From Adenophora triphylla var. japonica (taxonomy: Eukaryota; Streptophyta; Magnoliopsida; Asterales; Campanulaceae), in the NCBI GenBank assembly GCA_022495995.1, contig JAFEMH010001470.1:404897-468896 (forward strand): a DNA stretch of 64,000 bases. Reading direction: 5' to 3'. The notes beneath the pieces were generated by a model. That model ran no database searches, had not been told where the DNA came from, and was given only the letters and a program-made list of their open reading frames with translations. The position numbers and the translations under genes are program-made. Shown piece by piece: positions 1 to 12,015 of the stretch; positions within the stretch are counted from its first letter, which is position 1, and the number at the start of each line of letters is the position of its first letter.

Positions 1-1181
1 ATTTTTTATATTGGTTGGTCAATTCAATCATAAATTTATAAAAAATTAAATATTTCTATGTAATTCTAAAAATTATAATTGTTTCACCATTATAAATGCC
101 ATAAATATCTTTGATTAGATTGATCATGAAAAACTTTATGGATGGAATGGAATGGAGGTAGTAATATAATCAACTAAAATCTCACATTCCAAGAAATGTT
201 GGGAAAAGGTAGTACTAAAGTATAAAATCAAGGGCTTTGAACATAAATTTAACAATGCATATATTATTAATATTGTAAATTATATAGTCGTACGAATGCT
301 TTATCAAATACACCGTATCATTTTCATTTTCTTGCTTTGTACCTTTTGTAAAGTTGCTCTTAAAGTAAAAAAAGAAGAAAAAGAAAACGAAAAAAAAAAA
401 GGTAAATGGAAAAGTGTGATCTAGCAAGGATTATTGATCCACAAAGTAGATCATATATATATGAAATGTACTATTTTGTGCAATAATATTTGTATTGTCC
501 CTGCACTGCATGATGGCTAATTTAACCTTTTGTTTTGCTTTAGGGAACATTATTTATTTCCTTCAGAAAAGAAATAAAAAGGAACAAAATTAAAGCAATA
601 AATTGGCTGTGTTTAAAGGTTTTTTTTTTGATAAAAAATGGATAAAAATGGGGAAATGGTAAATTAGAATTCAAAGTTTAGGGTGTGTCAATAGGAGTCT
701 GATTTTTCAATTTTGTTAATTTAGAGTACAAAGTTAACAATGTTAGTTTAGGGTTTTGATGGAATTGTTAGAAAAATTAAATATATATATATATTGGAGT
801 AAATGACGTTAATAATCTATTCCTAAATTAAAGTAATTTTTTTTTGAAATAATTAATGTATTTTTTTCTTTCTGAAACTATGTATTTTTTTTTTGAAATA
901 AATAATAACTTACATTAATCACATGAATAAGAGTTAATGATAAAGCTCTCCACAATATCTAAATATCTAAAGGCTCATCCCTATATTTAAAAATACAATT
1001 CAAATAGAAAAAATTGCAAGAATGAGTACAAATATAATTATTCATGAGTTTGAGAATCGTATGATTATGATACGAAAGGAATGGAATGGTCAATGGAATT
1101 GAATTCCTTAAGAAATTCATAATGAAAAAAACTGGTCAAACCCCTCCGTTTAGTTGACACGAAATAAAATGAGATTGTCAT
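1..1181. other. AT-rich intergenic stretch, no gene seen
   Basis: This stretch is AT-rich with many short A and T runs. The only open frame of note (about 215-427, minus) is a run of phenylalanine and other residues from simple sequence, so I do not call a gene. I see no terminal repeats or target duplications that would define a transposon here. Confidence 0.5.
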
Positions 1182-1257
1182 TCAATTCCTTGGCAAATCA
1201 TGTTTGATTTGAAAATACAAATTATAGGAATGGAATGAAAGCATATAAAATGTCCAA

Positions 1258-1625
1258 TTTACCCTTTTTTTTAAAAAAAAAAAAAATTTTGGTGGGGAGG
1301 GGGGTTGGGGTGGGGGGGGGGGGTGGGGTGGAGTAGGTAGGGGATATGCAAAATGAGTAAAAAAATATATTTTTTTCGTGGGGGTGGGGGGAGGGTAGGG
1401 CAGGGCTGGATGGGGGGAGGGGGTAGGTAGGGGAAAAAAAGAAATTTTTTCGTGGGGGGGGGGTAGGGCAGGGCTGGATGGGGGGGAGGGGGGTAGGTAG
1501 GGGAAAAAAATTTCGTGGGGGTGGGGGGGGGGTGGGGCAGGGCTGGATGGGGGGAGGGGGTAGGTAGGGGAAAAAAAATTCGTGGGGGTGGGGGGGTAGG
1601 TGGTTTGGGGGTATTTTGGTAAAAA
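1258..1625. repeat. G-rich tandem repeat (four units)
   Basis: Four imperfect units begin with GTAGGTAGGGG at about 1333, 1423, 1493 and 1560, so unit length shrinks from about 90 to 70 to 67 bases. Each unit joins long G runs on the plus strand to a short A/T block and a CAGGGCTGGATGGGG segment. The minus strand therefore translates into proline-rich open frames (1182-1716) that are composition artefacts. The dense G runs could form G-quadruplexes on the plus strand. Flanks contain many GGAATGG-type motifs and may belong to an old DNA transposon whose ends I could not fix. Confidence 0.8.
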
Positions 1626-2093
1626 AAAATATTTTTTTTTCATTCCCGAAGAAATTGGCCATTCCTCCCATATATGGAAGGAATGGCAAATTCCTTACAA
1701 GGAGGGAATTGACCATTGCGTTGGAATGAAAATTTTAAAAATTCTTCAACCAAACAGGTCAAAGGTTTTGGGGGAATGGAATTGGGCATTCCATTCTCCC
1801 ACTTTACCACCAACCAAACGCCCCCTTAGTTTGACAATGTTTTGAAATGACAAACAAATGTATTTCCAAGTGTAATTTAGACACTGCTTTAGATTGATAT
1901 TAAAAAAAATACAATCATGAGAGAAAGCAAAATACTCTCAACGGGGAGAGAAATCTATATATATATATATATTAAAGTTGATGAGGAGGGTTATGGTTTC
2001 GCCATGTGGACAAGTTTAGGCAAATTCTTGATTTTGGAGAAGCCAGGTCATCACTATCCCAAAATCTATATGACTTTTGGTATTCTTCTTATT

Positions 2094-2512
2094 AGCTAAT
2101 ACTATTAGTTAATAATAATAGTTATTATATAGGTTAACTATTACTATTAATAGTATTAGTTAACTATAATAGTTACTTTATAAGTTAACTATTACTATTA
2201 ATTGTATTAGTTAACTATAATAGTTACTATATATGTTAACTATTACTATTAATTGTATTAGTTAACTATAATAATTACTATATAAGTTAACTATTACTAT
2301 TAATTGTATTAGTTAACTATAATAGTTACTATACATGTTTACTATTACTATTAATAGTATTAATTAACTATAATAGTTACTATATATGTTAACTATTATT
2401 ATAAATAATATTAATTTACTATAGAGGTTAAGTAATAATATTATAGTTACAATATATGTTAACTATTACTATTAATAATATTAGTTAATCATAATAGTTA
2501 CTATATATATAT
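2094..2512. repeat. 51-bp AT-only tandem array
   Basis: About seven to eight copies of a 51-base unit starting GTTAACTATTACTATTAAT follow each other; the clear unit starts are at 2133, 2184, 2235, 2286, 2337 and 2388, and the later units are longer and more diverged. The unit is almost pure A/T and partly palindromic (TAACTATAATAGTTA), so single strands can fold. It looks like a minisatellite rather than part of a gene. Confidence 0.85.
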
Positions 2513-2917
2513 ATCAAAGTAGGTCGTTAATAATGCCAATGAGCATTTAGCTTAAATACATACTTTTCTCGGGAAGGTTAAGGGTTGGAACCCCCTACAT
2601 TGTATTTAAAATGTTGTAATTTGAAAATAAAATAGGCCGTTAGTTTTTTCATTCACTTTGTTAACGTCCATAAAAAATGTTGCATACTGACATAAATTAT
2701 GACATAAAAAATAAATGACATAAAGTATGAAAATCAAAAATAAAATAGCAAAAATTGCTACATTGTTAGTCACAATGCAATTCCTATTAAACTTATGTGC
2801 AACAAAGTTATTAAAATTGAACACAATTTTTCTAACTTTATAAATGTTAATATTTTAATTCATTTATAATACACTTATATTATAAAAAATAAATCATGAT
2901 ATTAGCAAATTAGCTTC

Positions 2918-2942
2918 CCGTGCGGAGCACGGGTTACCTACT
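2918..2942 (+). other. Possible Helitron 3' terminus (degenerate)
   Basis: A CCCGTGC/GCACGGG stem with a three-base loop is followed about ten bases later by CTTAGT. Plant Helitrons end with such a hairpin followed by CTRR and a target T. Here the terminal motif would need one extra base removed, and I did not find a matching TC 5' end, so this is only a suggestion. Confidence 0.3.
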
Positions 2943-3112
2943 TAGTTAACATAAAAGTCATTAATAAATCATATACCATATGATGAATACCATAGAGATA
3001 ATTGACACGGAAGCACTCGTAGTTTTTGGTACAAATTGCCGCTAAAATAATGTCAGTAATTACCAAAATTACCATGATTGAAGAGAAAATGAAGTAAAAT
3101 GTCGCCTTGAAC

Positions 3113-3290
3113 TGGAGGTGGCCAAACGGGTTGCCCGGCCCGTTTGGCAAAAAACAGCGGAAGAAACGGATTTAAGCCCGTTTGTCCGTCTCACTAAACG
3201 GGCCTATACCCGGCCCGGCCCAAAAAAGCCCTCCAAACCCGCCCGTTTGGTCCGGTTCTAAAGATTCTCGGGATTAAACGGGCTTTTAGT
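3113..3290. repeat. hAT left terminus and subterminal GGCCCGTTTGG-rich region
   Basis: The first 180 bases inside the left terminus carry repeated CCCGTTTGG, GGCCCG and AAACGGGC motifs in both orientations, much more GC-rich than the AT-rich surroundings. Clusters of short subterminal repeats are where hAT transposases bind. The arrangement is mirrored at the right end. Confidence 0.75.
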
Positions 3291-3904
3291 TAAAAAAAAA
3301 AAAATCAGAAAACGCTTGAAAAAAATAAAAATAAAATAAGAAAAATTTATTATTTAATAAGCTATTTAAAAAAAATATAAAATCACTTATACTTAAGAAA
3401 GTTAGTTATTTTATAGATATAACAAAACAATAGTTTATACGGTATCAACAAATAAAAATTATTTAAAATAAATTGTTTTCTAAAATGTATAAATTATACC
3501 TTTTAGAAAATAATTTAGTTTAAATAATTTTTATTTGTTGATAAATAGCATATATTTTTTCTTTAAAAATAAATTAAATGAAGTAATAATGTAATCAATT
3601 TAATAAATAAACTATAGAAATATTTATTTCATATTTTTTTTGGAAAAATTTTCATTGTCTTCAAATGATACAATTTAAAATTACATAGTATTAAAATAAA
3701 AAGTCTTTAAATCTTCAAATGACATGGTTTAAAAATTTAACAAAGTCTTCAAATTTAACATAGTCTTGAAAATAAATGAGTTTTCAAATATTCAAACTAA
3801 TTATGATTTTCAAATATTTAAATTATTCATAAAGCTTTAGATATTAAATAATGTTATTGCTTCAATGTCTTTTAATTTGTTGAAATATTTTTCTTCTTCT
3901 AGTA

Positions 3905-5724
3905 TCATTCTCGCAAAAACTTCTCGTTGATAATGTCTTCTTCGAGGCTATCATAATCATCGTCTTCAAGATCCCATAATATGCTTTGTTTTCTCAACTT
4001 CATGTCATCCCTGTCCGTTAGATAAATCAATCTATCGATAAAAAAGGGTTTAAGTTGGTTTCGCTTTAATGTCACGTCTCTCCCTGCAGTACTAAAAACA
4101 GCCTCCGATGCTATCGTGGACACCGGAGGGGTAAGTAGATCAAGTGTCATCACCGAAATAATATGATAAATATTAGCATGCGATTTTCACTATTGTAGAA
4201 CATTCAAAATTTCAAAACTTTCACCATATAAGGGGTAATATGGGCTTTCAAGGTATTGGTGTAATTTATCTACACCACTTTGAAAACCACTACTAGATGA
4301 GGATGAAGTTTTTCCTTTTATCATGAAATCCCATCTTCTTCTTTTTTTAACATTTTTGTTGCTCTATTCCCTTTTCTTTCTCATGTTGTGTTTGTTCCCT
4401 TTAGTGTTCTACAATAATGGTCGAACAAACGATCTAGCATTGTGTGAATTTTCCTCAATTTGCTCTTGGACAAAGTGTTTACAGCATCCGCGTTAAACTC
4501 GGGCCTTGTGTTCGCATAAAATTCATCAAACAAAACACCTAATGAGGAGAACTTAATCATAGGATCCATTATGGTCGCTAATTGGAAAGCTACGAGAAAA
4601 TATTCATAATATTTTGTGAATTTAGTTTCCATTTTCATAACGGCATCTCCAAACATGACATGTGATCTAAATTGCCTAATAACTTTACTTATGACATTTA
4701 TTTTACGGCATAAAATATGGGAGGTGGGATAATAACTTCCCGAAAAAATTTTGGTTGCCCTCCACCAAGGTTTAAGTAAATCTAAAAGCTCGGTAGCTAT
4801 CGACCAATCATATTCACTATTTTTGTAGTCCATTTGATGATTAGAAAAGTATTCCGTGAGGACCACCCTATATTCGACAGATCTTTTCGACATTTTATAG
4901 GTTAAGTTCCACTTAATATCCTTGGCCACTTGAGGTTTCTTATATTTCATGTTATATGCGGCGCATAAATCGACATAAATTTTCAACCTTGGGCTGGAAT
5001 TTTTGATAACATGGGAGGCCGTGTTAATGCTATTGGTTACATACTTTATTGAGTGGATCAAATCTTGTACACATAAATTAACAATGTGGCATGCACACCT
5101 AACATGAAACAAAGCTCCATCTAGGGGAAGATTAAGAGCTTGGATCAATATTGTGGTGGTGAGGGTATTGTAAGTCGTATTACCAAATGATATTGTTAAA
5201 ATTTTGTTGGTGATAACATACTCACTCAATACATCCTTAATGTGACTTGTACATTGCAAATCCGTGTGGGGATATGGTATTGTTCTAAAGGAAATCACCC
5301 TTTTTTGCAACATCCACTCTTCGTCAATCCAATGAGCGGTTATACAAGTGAAGGTTTCAGAACTAGAACTTAGAGTGGACTTCCAAGCATTGGTGGTCAA
5401 GCAAACACTACCCTTGAAATTTTGGATGTCACTCGCTAGTTTAAGTTGACGAGTTTGAAAGAGCCTATTTATATGCCTAGTAATAGTTTGGTGGCTCATT
5501 GGTTGGTATGACGGGTTGATACCTTTAGAATAGCAGGTGAGTCTATCATCATCCGAAAGTGAAATAGGCAATCGACAACTCACTAGTAACATTGTTATCA
5601 AATCGACGTCCACTGTTGGGTTTGTGACACATGATATATTGAGTTGCGTTTGCACGGTACTATCTATCCCTTTAGCGGCTTCCTGATCATGTTTATCAAT
5701 GTGTCTCTTTACATGGAAGGTACC
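3905..5724 (-). pseudogene. hAT (RICESLEEPER-like) transposase, middle and C-terminal part
   Basis: The frame runs from the Gypsy insertion point (about 5724) to a stop at 4381, with the second half of the BED finger (RHIDKH), then segments typical of plant hAT transposases: NAWKS...CITAHWIDEEW, CHIVNLCVQDLI and KPWWRATKIFSGSYYPTSHI of the RNase H-like fold. The hAT C-terminal dimerisation domain (SEAVFSTAGRD...RNQLKP, about 4000-4130) is in another frame and ends at 3905. Between 4381 and 4153 the expected protein continues only by switching frames: GFQSGVDKLHQYLESPYYP is readable but interrupted by stops. The gene is therefore inactive independently of the retrotransposon insertion. Confidence 0.88.
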
Positions 5725-5729
5725 ATTAA

Positions 5730-8387
5730 TGTGACGACCCCAACCCTAGGCACTAAATTTAAATATCTTATTATATGCTTTTAATGATTATGATAGCTTT
5801 ATGTGTTCAATTTTGTCTTTAGATTCTTAATTTAAGATAAATTGGATGAGAAGTAAATTTAGAATCTTTTGAGAAATTATTGAGTATTAAATAAAGAAAC
5901 TTGGGGAAATAATAAAAGTGGAAATATGATAAATAGTACAAGGAGGTTATTTGGGTAGGATGAATTAATTGGATAAGGATTTATTTTATTTTAAAAAGTG
6001 GTGAAAGCCTCTAGATTTAGAAGAGGGGGGCCAATTCCCTCTTCATTCCAAATCCTTGCCAAGTGTTCCCCTCCCCATTCATCCTCCACTCTACCCCCCT
6101 TTAACCCCTCACTCTTACTCCCTTCTCCCTCCTTCATTTTTTTTTACTCCATACTTCTCCTAGCAAGACATAGAAAAACTCCATGGAAGCTCTCAACCCA
6201 TTTTCTTGAAGCCAAGCCATTCCTCCACCATTTTCAAGTTCAAGAGTGTTTTTGAAGTGGGATCATCTAGGGGAATCCATCAAGTTAGAAAGATCACCTT
6301 CCATTATAAAACCCTAAGGTGAGTTGTTATGATTTCCTTCTCCTACTTGTTCATAAGTTCTTTACATGTTGTTCTTGTTCTTGTGATGTTGATTTCATGC
6401 CTTGGAAACCTTAATGGAAGTTGGATGATTGAAAAATGAAACTAGTTGAAGTTAGGGTTCAAGGAAGACAATCTAAAGGGTTGAAATGGGTGGAATTTGT
6501 AGTAATAATCAATCTAGGGTTACTTGGGTTTGGGTTTACTTGTTTGGAGTGAGACTTGGTAAAGCTAAGGTTCCCTTTGGTGTTCTTGTGATAGGCATGG
6601 TATAAGGAAAGGAAGACTAGGGTCAAAATGGGTAAAAATTTGAAAATGGGCTGGAGGAAGGCTTGGGCGGTCGCCCATGGGGGCTTGGGCGGCCGCCCAT
6701 CACGGCAGAATTCATATTGGCTTTAAAGTCCACTTGGGCGGTCGCCCAAGTGGTTAGGGCGGTCGCCCATGTTGGCAGATTTTGGCCCAGTTCCATGTTT
6801 CGCTGAATTTTCACTAGTAACCTCCTAGTATGATCCTTAACCAAAATAAAGTTTGGAATCTAACCTTTCCGGATATGAATTAATCTTTTTAACCTAGGTT
6901 ATACTTAGAACAATTGTATCACTTAATGACACCTTAATTGAGTTACTATGGAACTACGGAAGCACGTTAAGTCGGAATCAGTAATTGTTTGGAAATCTTA
7001 TTTGGCCTTATCAAATGTAACTCCGACTTGATAAATCTAACATGAATTCCTATAAAGACCTTGTAATATAGAATATTGTCCGGAAATTGGTTATTAAGCT
7101 TGATTCGTACTTCACCAGTGTAGTTCAAACTTGGGAGGTAGATCATAAACTCTTATTGAGGTTATCCGAAGTTGTGTAATGACTACGTATGAATTGTTTA
7201 TGATATGTTGTTTTATTGCTTATTCCCTTTTGTGGATTATTTAGCATGTTATTATATTATCCCAAGTGTGGATTTAATTATCGTATGGTTATATGATATC
7301 CCAATGTGTGGATATGCTTATTATGTGGTTGCTCGGTTATTCAATCTGTGAATTTATTGTTATCATTCATATTTATTGATGATACTATGCATAGTGTATT
7401 AAATGGTTGTGGCACTATGAAATTGATGAGCATGAGTATATATTACCATGTTGTTATATGATTATCCCTTGTTGTGGATTTATTTCAAGTATCTATTATG
7501 TGCTTGAACGTGTTTACATTCAGGGGGTATAATGGAATTCAATCAATTACTGATTTGTTCTATAAGTGATTGAAGGTTCATTATACCTGTGACCTTACCC
7601 CTCTGTGGCCACAGAGTGGGCGTGCAAGCTTCTGTATTGACCCAAAAGGCTTTACATACTGCTGCGATTGGAGATTAGGGGGAATGCTTCTGTATTAAGC
7701 CTAAAGCTTTACAGTAGCGATATTATTGTTGGATACTCTATTATAGGTATCTTTTCTTATATGGATCTCTGGAGTATGAGTCCTATAAGAGGTGAATGTG
7801 CTGGAGGCAATTCACCAAAGAGTGGAGTTTTACTCCCACGTTGTACGACTTATTGTTCAGACGGGAAAAGGTAAAATGAGGTAACGTAAGGTGTTTACCG
7901 CTTCTATAATGTGTTATGTGCTACCATGCTATGTGTTGCATCTTATATGGCATATTGCTGCATTCATAATAGCTTCTTTGAGATTTATTCTCACCCCTCT
8001 CCCTTTCTTGTTTTTAGATTCCGAGACAGTGGACCGGCCCAGTAAGGGCGGTGAGGAGTTTGGAAGTTATATTGTGAGAATTGTCGGGTTATGATTAGGT
8101 TGGTATAGAAAGTGTGCTTTGGTATAATTCAATTACGGAATTGTATTTATAAATCTTCATTTTATGTTATAACCGAGGCCTTTTTGTAACTAAACAGTTT
8201 CTTACTTTCTAAGTTGGTCAATTATTTCTCCATTGTGAAAAGGTGTAGATTTATTTTTAAATGGTTATAATAATTGTATTTAAATTTTGAAAGTTAAATA
8301 AAAGTTTTAAAAGATTAGGAAAAATTGGGTTAGCTTGAGGATGCTCCAGCTTGGGACACGTGTAGGTTCCGGGTCGGGGTCCTCACA
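5730..8387 (+). repeat. Gypsy 5' LTR
   Basis: This 2658-base repeat matches the copy at 12016-14671 at roughly 99 percent by eye. It carries a C/T-rich stretch near 6050-6150 and a block of four GC-rich palindromes at 6665-6768. Small open frames (5998-6255, 7668-7874 and others) recur in both LTRs and do not look like genes. Differences include a single base near 5922, several near 6440-6480, a short indel near 7630 and a cluster near 7970-8090. Confidence 0.93.
6665..6768. repeat. Four GGGCGG-CCGCCC palindromes in the LTR
   Basis: GGGCGGTCGCCC or GGGCGGCCGCCC occurs at 6665-6676, 6687-6698, 6736-6747 and 6757-6768, as two pairs with starts 22 and 21 bases apart. The same block is at 12951-13054 in the other LTR. 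It is strikingly GC-rich inside an AT-rich element. Paired palindromes at a constant spacing suggest binding sites for a dimeric protein or a stable RNA fold, but no function is shown. Confidence 0.8.
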
Positions 8388-8389
8388 GT

Positions 8390-8401
8390 TGGTATCAAAA
8401 C
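8390..8401 (+). promoter_or_regulatory. Gypsy primer-binding site (tRNA-iMet type, imperfect)
   Basis: Two bases after the 5' LTR the sequence TGGTATCAAAAC matches the initiator-methionine tRNA primer site TGGTATCAGAGC at 10 of 12 positions. The two changes are consistent with decay or with a relaxed primer match. Confidence 0.75.
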
Positions 8402-9404
8402 TCGGTTAGAATTCTCGGGGTAGAGTCTAGCTGAGTGAGAGTGTGTGATGACTGACGTCGAGAGTATTATGCAGGAATTTGTTCAATGACAGAAAATGAT
8501 ATTGACCAACCAAGGAATCAAGGAAAGGTGAGTTATGGAGAGATAGATTCCTCCATAATCATTTGAGGTATATTACTTTGTCTCCGGAGTTAGGGTTCAT
8601 ACTTTTCTAAATTCTGTTCATTTCGTTCTCTTGTGGCATTACATTTCGCTCTTATTTGCATAATTGGCCTAAAAGTTGCCTTATATGCTGGAGGTTCTAC
8701 TCCTATGGGAGAGTACCTCGAATCATTCTTGGTTATCATGGTGGTTGTGATTAGGGAGGACTGCCGCAAGAAGCGAGTCTCCTTATTTCTGTTTAATTTG
8801 TCTCCGTGTGTAATTGAGGCGGATAAATTATTAATTGATATTATGTCATATATGCATAAATGTCTAAAGTATGGCCTAAGGAATGTGAAGGTTATTTGAA
8901 TTGTGTGTTATATTTGATTTAAAAGACACTTGAATTATCTCATGTACCGATGGTAAATAAATTGGTGAACTCTTAGTTGAGGTTAGGTGTATAGCCTAAT
9001 TAAGAATGGTTTATGGTTGTATAACTTGCGTGAGTATTTATACATTGGTGTCTCGTGGTGGAGACTAGATATATGAGACTAGTATTGGAAGTGATAGTCT
9101 ACATGGGATTATATGGATTATAAAATATCGCGAGTACGAGATCTTATGGAACTAATATATCTTTGCCTTATGTGCTATTAGTTGACTAAGTGGTGTTTTC
9201 CATGTGAGTTTCAAAATGGGTTTTCATCAGGTATCATACCAGGGTATTGAGGTTTTGAGTTGCTATAAGGTACTATTTTGGTATTCGGATTTCTAGATAG
9301 AGGACACTAATTGGGATGATGGAATTGATGATTCATCTTGGGAAATTATTGATAAAGAAGATAATTAGCTTAGCGAACCTCCGTAAGGATAAATTAGTAC
9401 TATA

Positions 9405-11720
9405 TTTAGAAAAGATGATACTTGGTGGTTATTTATAGATTATAGAGATCTCAAATTGGTAACTGTAGGAAATAAGTATCCGTTATCACTTGTTGATGAT
9501 TTGCATGACTGATTCTAGAAACTAGTAGGATACTCAATGGTTATTAGTTGAATTTCGAGTGTTACAATTACAGTAAATATTTGCTTTAAGGATATACTTA
9601 AGACAACATTTATATCTAGTATGACCGTTTTGAATTATGGGTGTGTATTAGTTATGGAGAGGTAAATAGGGTAAATGTGAAGAAGTATAATAGATGTAGT
9701 TATTGGTGACTTATAGGATCAACTTCAGGAATTAGTAATGTATGTATATGGCTTGTTTGAGAAATGATTATCATTAGTTGAGAAAATAAAATGAGGATGA
9801 ATCTTATTGGAAGACAGGATACTTTAGGATGATTATACCCTGTAGGTCGACTTAGTTGCATGACTGAAATAAGAGATTGGTGTGATGCTTATGAGAGACT
9901 GGCGTTATGCGGATTTTTAGTTGTTAACGGTTATCGAGAGGTAAGTTAGTTTACACGTTAATGTTTAATCACAATTGGGGATGATTGATCTATGAGAATT
10001 CCAATTATATTTTTTTATTAGGAAATCATGGTAATTGACCGGAAACTGGAGGTATGCATTACATTGTTACTAAGTACAATACCAATATTAAAGGTAGGGA
10101 ATAGATGACTCAAATTAAGTAAAAGTGTTGAATATACAACTTGAGGAATTATTGAATTGAGGATGATTTACCTAGTTATAATCTTAATGATTATTTTAGT
10201 GTTATTTATCGGAGATAGTAATAGTATTGCGAGATTGTGTTTTCTTACAAGAGAATTTAATTAAGTATAAATATTATGACTGGTGGCTATACTATAAATA
10301 GAGGTCAAACAAGAATATTATGTTGGTATTGTTTAATTGTGTTTTAACAATTGAAAGTGTGTGTTGAACTTCGGTGTGAGCATTTGTACCCTTCGGGGAT
10401 AATTGATTTAATAAGGTCAGTGAACCGTTTTTGTGTACATTAAAATCTGTGAGTAATTTAACTATCTACAACTGGTATGGGACGGTTGTAGATAATTAAA
10501 TCACTCGAGTTATTTTTGGTAGCTTATCAATCTTTTGAAAATTTCTTAAAAGTGTGAGTGGTTTAGTTAATTAAAACTGGTATGGGACAGCTTAAATAAA
10601 TAAACCATTCGAGTCTCAATTGATCTCATTTTATCTATCCTTGGAATTTTGAAAGATGTTGTAAATTTTAGAAAGTCATGTTATTTTAAAGGTATAGTTC
10701 GTACAAAAGCAAGTAAAAAGGCAACCTAGTTTCCCTGTATTGATTAAATATATTAAAGTTTTTGATCCGAGAAATGAATTGATAAATTGTGGGGTTATTA
10801 ATGTGGAGGTCGCAGTAGACTCGGTTTTTGTTTTGGAGTTGGATCGGCTCCGTTGTGGGCGGTCAACCATTTGATTGAATATTGATCTCACATCGGACAC
10901 TGGGCATAATTAGAGCATTGAATTGTGATATATAGTCGACTAGTATTTCGTTTATGGGAATCAGGGTCTTATTAGCATGTTTTCATTTATTATTTCATAG
11001 GCAGTTATTTAATGTTTGTATCATGAGAAATGAGGATGAGATAATTGAAATAACTCGTTTCAAGCAAGTCAAGACATAAGGGGTTTGGTCATAAGGGTGA
11101 AAATGGAATATTGACGTTAGAAGGCCTATTAAAATATTTAGAGTTCTAGATTGAACTTGAGAGTATTATCACGATGAATTTTGTGATTTGGTTACTTTGA
11201 AAGAAAAAGGAGTAGGTCGTTTTGTTTATAGGAAGTTGATGGTATTTTCTACTTATTTTATATATTTATAATGATGAGATTCATTGATCGAGTCCTTGTA
11301 TATGTTAGGAGATAGTTTGGTTGTATAAAACCCCATAGTGTGAAATGGATTGGATAGTCATTCATTTTGGAAGATCTTACTGGAATGTAGGAATGCTATT
11401 GAGTTTAACTTTGTGAAAAATTGTGGAATCATTAATTATTATTGAGGATATGCTACGGGCATGAACAATGGATGTTAGTAGTCGATAGTACGTATGGTTA
11501 CCAGTGGTTGAGTGCGTATAATGGTAGTTATCATGCTAACATTAAGATAAAACTGTATGAGGCATAGTTTGAGAAGAAAATATCGATCTCTAATTTGTTG
11601 GGGTGAGTTTGGAGAGGCAAGGCCTAAGGTAAATTGGCGCCAAAGTTCGTTAATCCATTTGAAGCTTTAGAAAAGGTTGGTGATTTGACTTATAGACTGA
11701 CTTGGGCAGCTTATAGAGTA
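9405..11720 (+). pseudogene. Gypsy pol remnants: reverse transcriptase and integrase
   Basis: At 9411-9512 the frame reads KDDTWWLFIDYRDLK followed by NKYPLSLVDDLHD and a stop, clearly the finger region of a Gypsy reverse transcriptase. At 11628-11710 the frame reads GKLAPKFVNPFEALEKVGDLTYRL, the C-terminal integrase segment of Gypsy elements; weaker tail similarity continues to about 11940. Between them only scattered motifs survive and stop codons are frequent. I could not find a gag zinc knuckle, and the reverse transcriptase begins only about 1 kb after the LTR, so upstream pol and gag sequence is probably deleted. Confidence 0.8.
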
Positions 11721-12000
11721 TTTAAAGTTTTAAATGCAATATTGTAATGTATTTGGTGGCATAGGTTGTAATACTCTCATTATTTATATTGTTGTTGAGG
11801 TCGTAAAAATTCGGGTTAGTGATATTGTAAGGTATCCTTGGAACACTAAGTTGTAATATCATATTATTAATGAAATTAGAATCTTGGGGAAGAATCACAC
11901 ATTGAAGAGACTATTTGAGAATTGGAGTCTGAGGTATACATGTAACCGAGGCGGGTTGAACAATTAGGCAAGTGACAGTCAAATTCGGGACGAATTTTCT

Positions 12001-12015
12001 TTAAGGGGGAGTGAG
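12001..12015 (+). promoter_or_regulatory. Gypsy polypurine tract
   Basis: TTAAGGGGGAGTGAG lies directly against the 3' LTR start. A purine run here primes plus-strand DNA synthesis in LTR retrotransposons and appears intact. Confidence 0.8.

Noticed and set aside
1182..1716. Two proline-rich open frames of 153 and 164 codons on the minus strand
   Set aside because: They are translations of the G-rich tandem repeat and contain no domain; composition alone keeps them open.
2133..2512. Possible CRISPR-like array
   Set aside because: The 51-base units are contiguous without unique spacers, and this is plant nuclear DNA.
5998..6255. 85-codon frame repeated at 12284-12541
   Set aside because: It lies within the Gypsy LTRs, in a C/T-rich segment, and is duplicated only because the LTR is duplicated.
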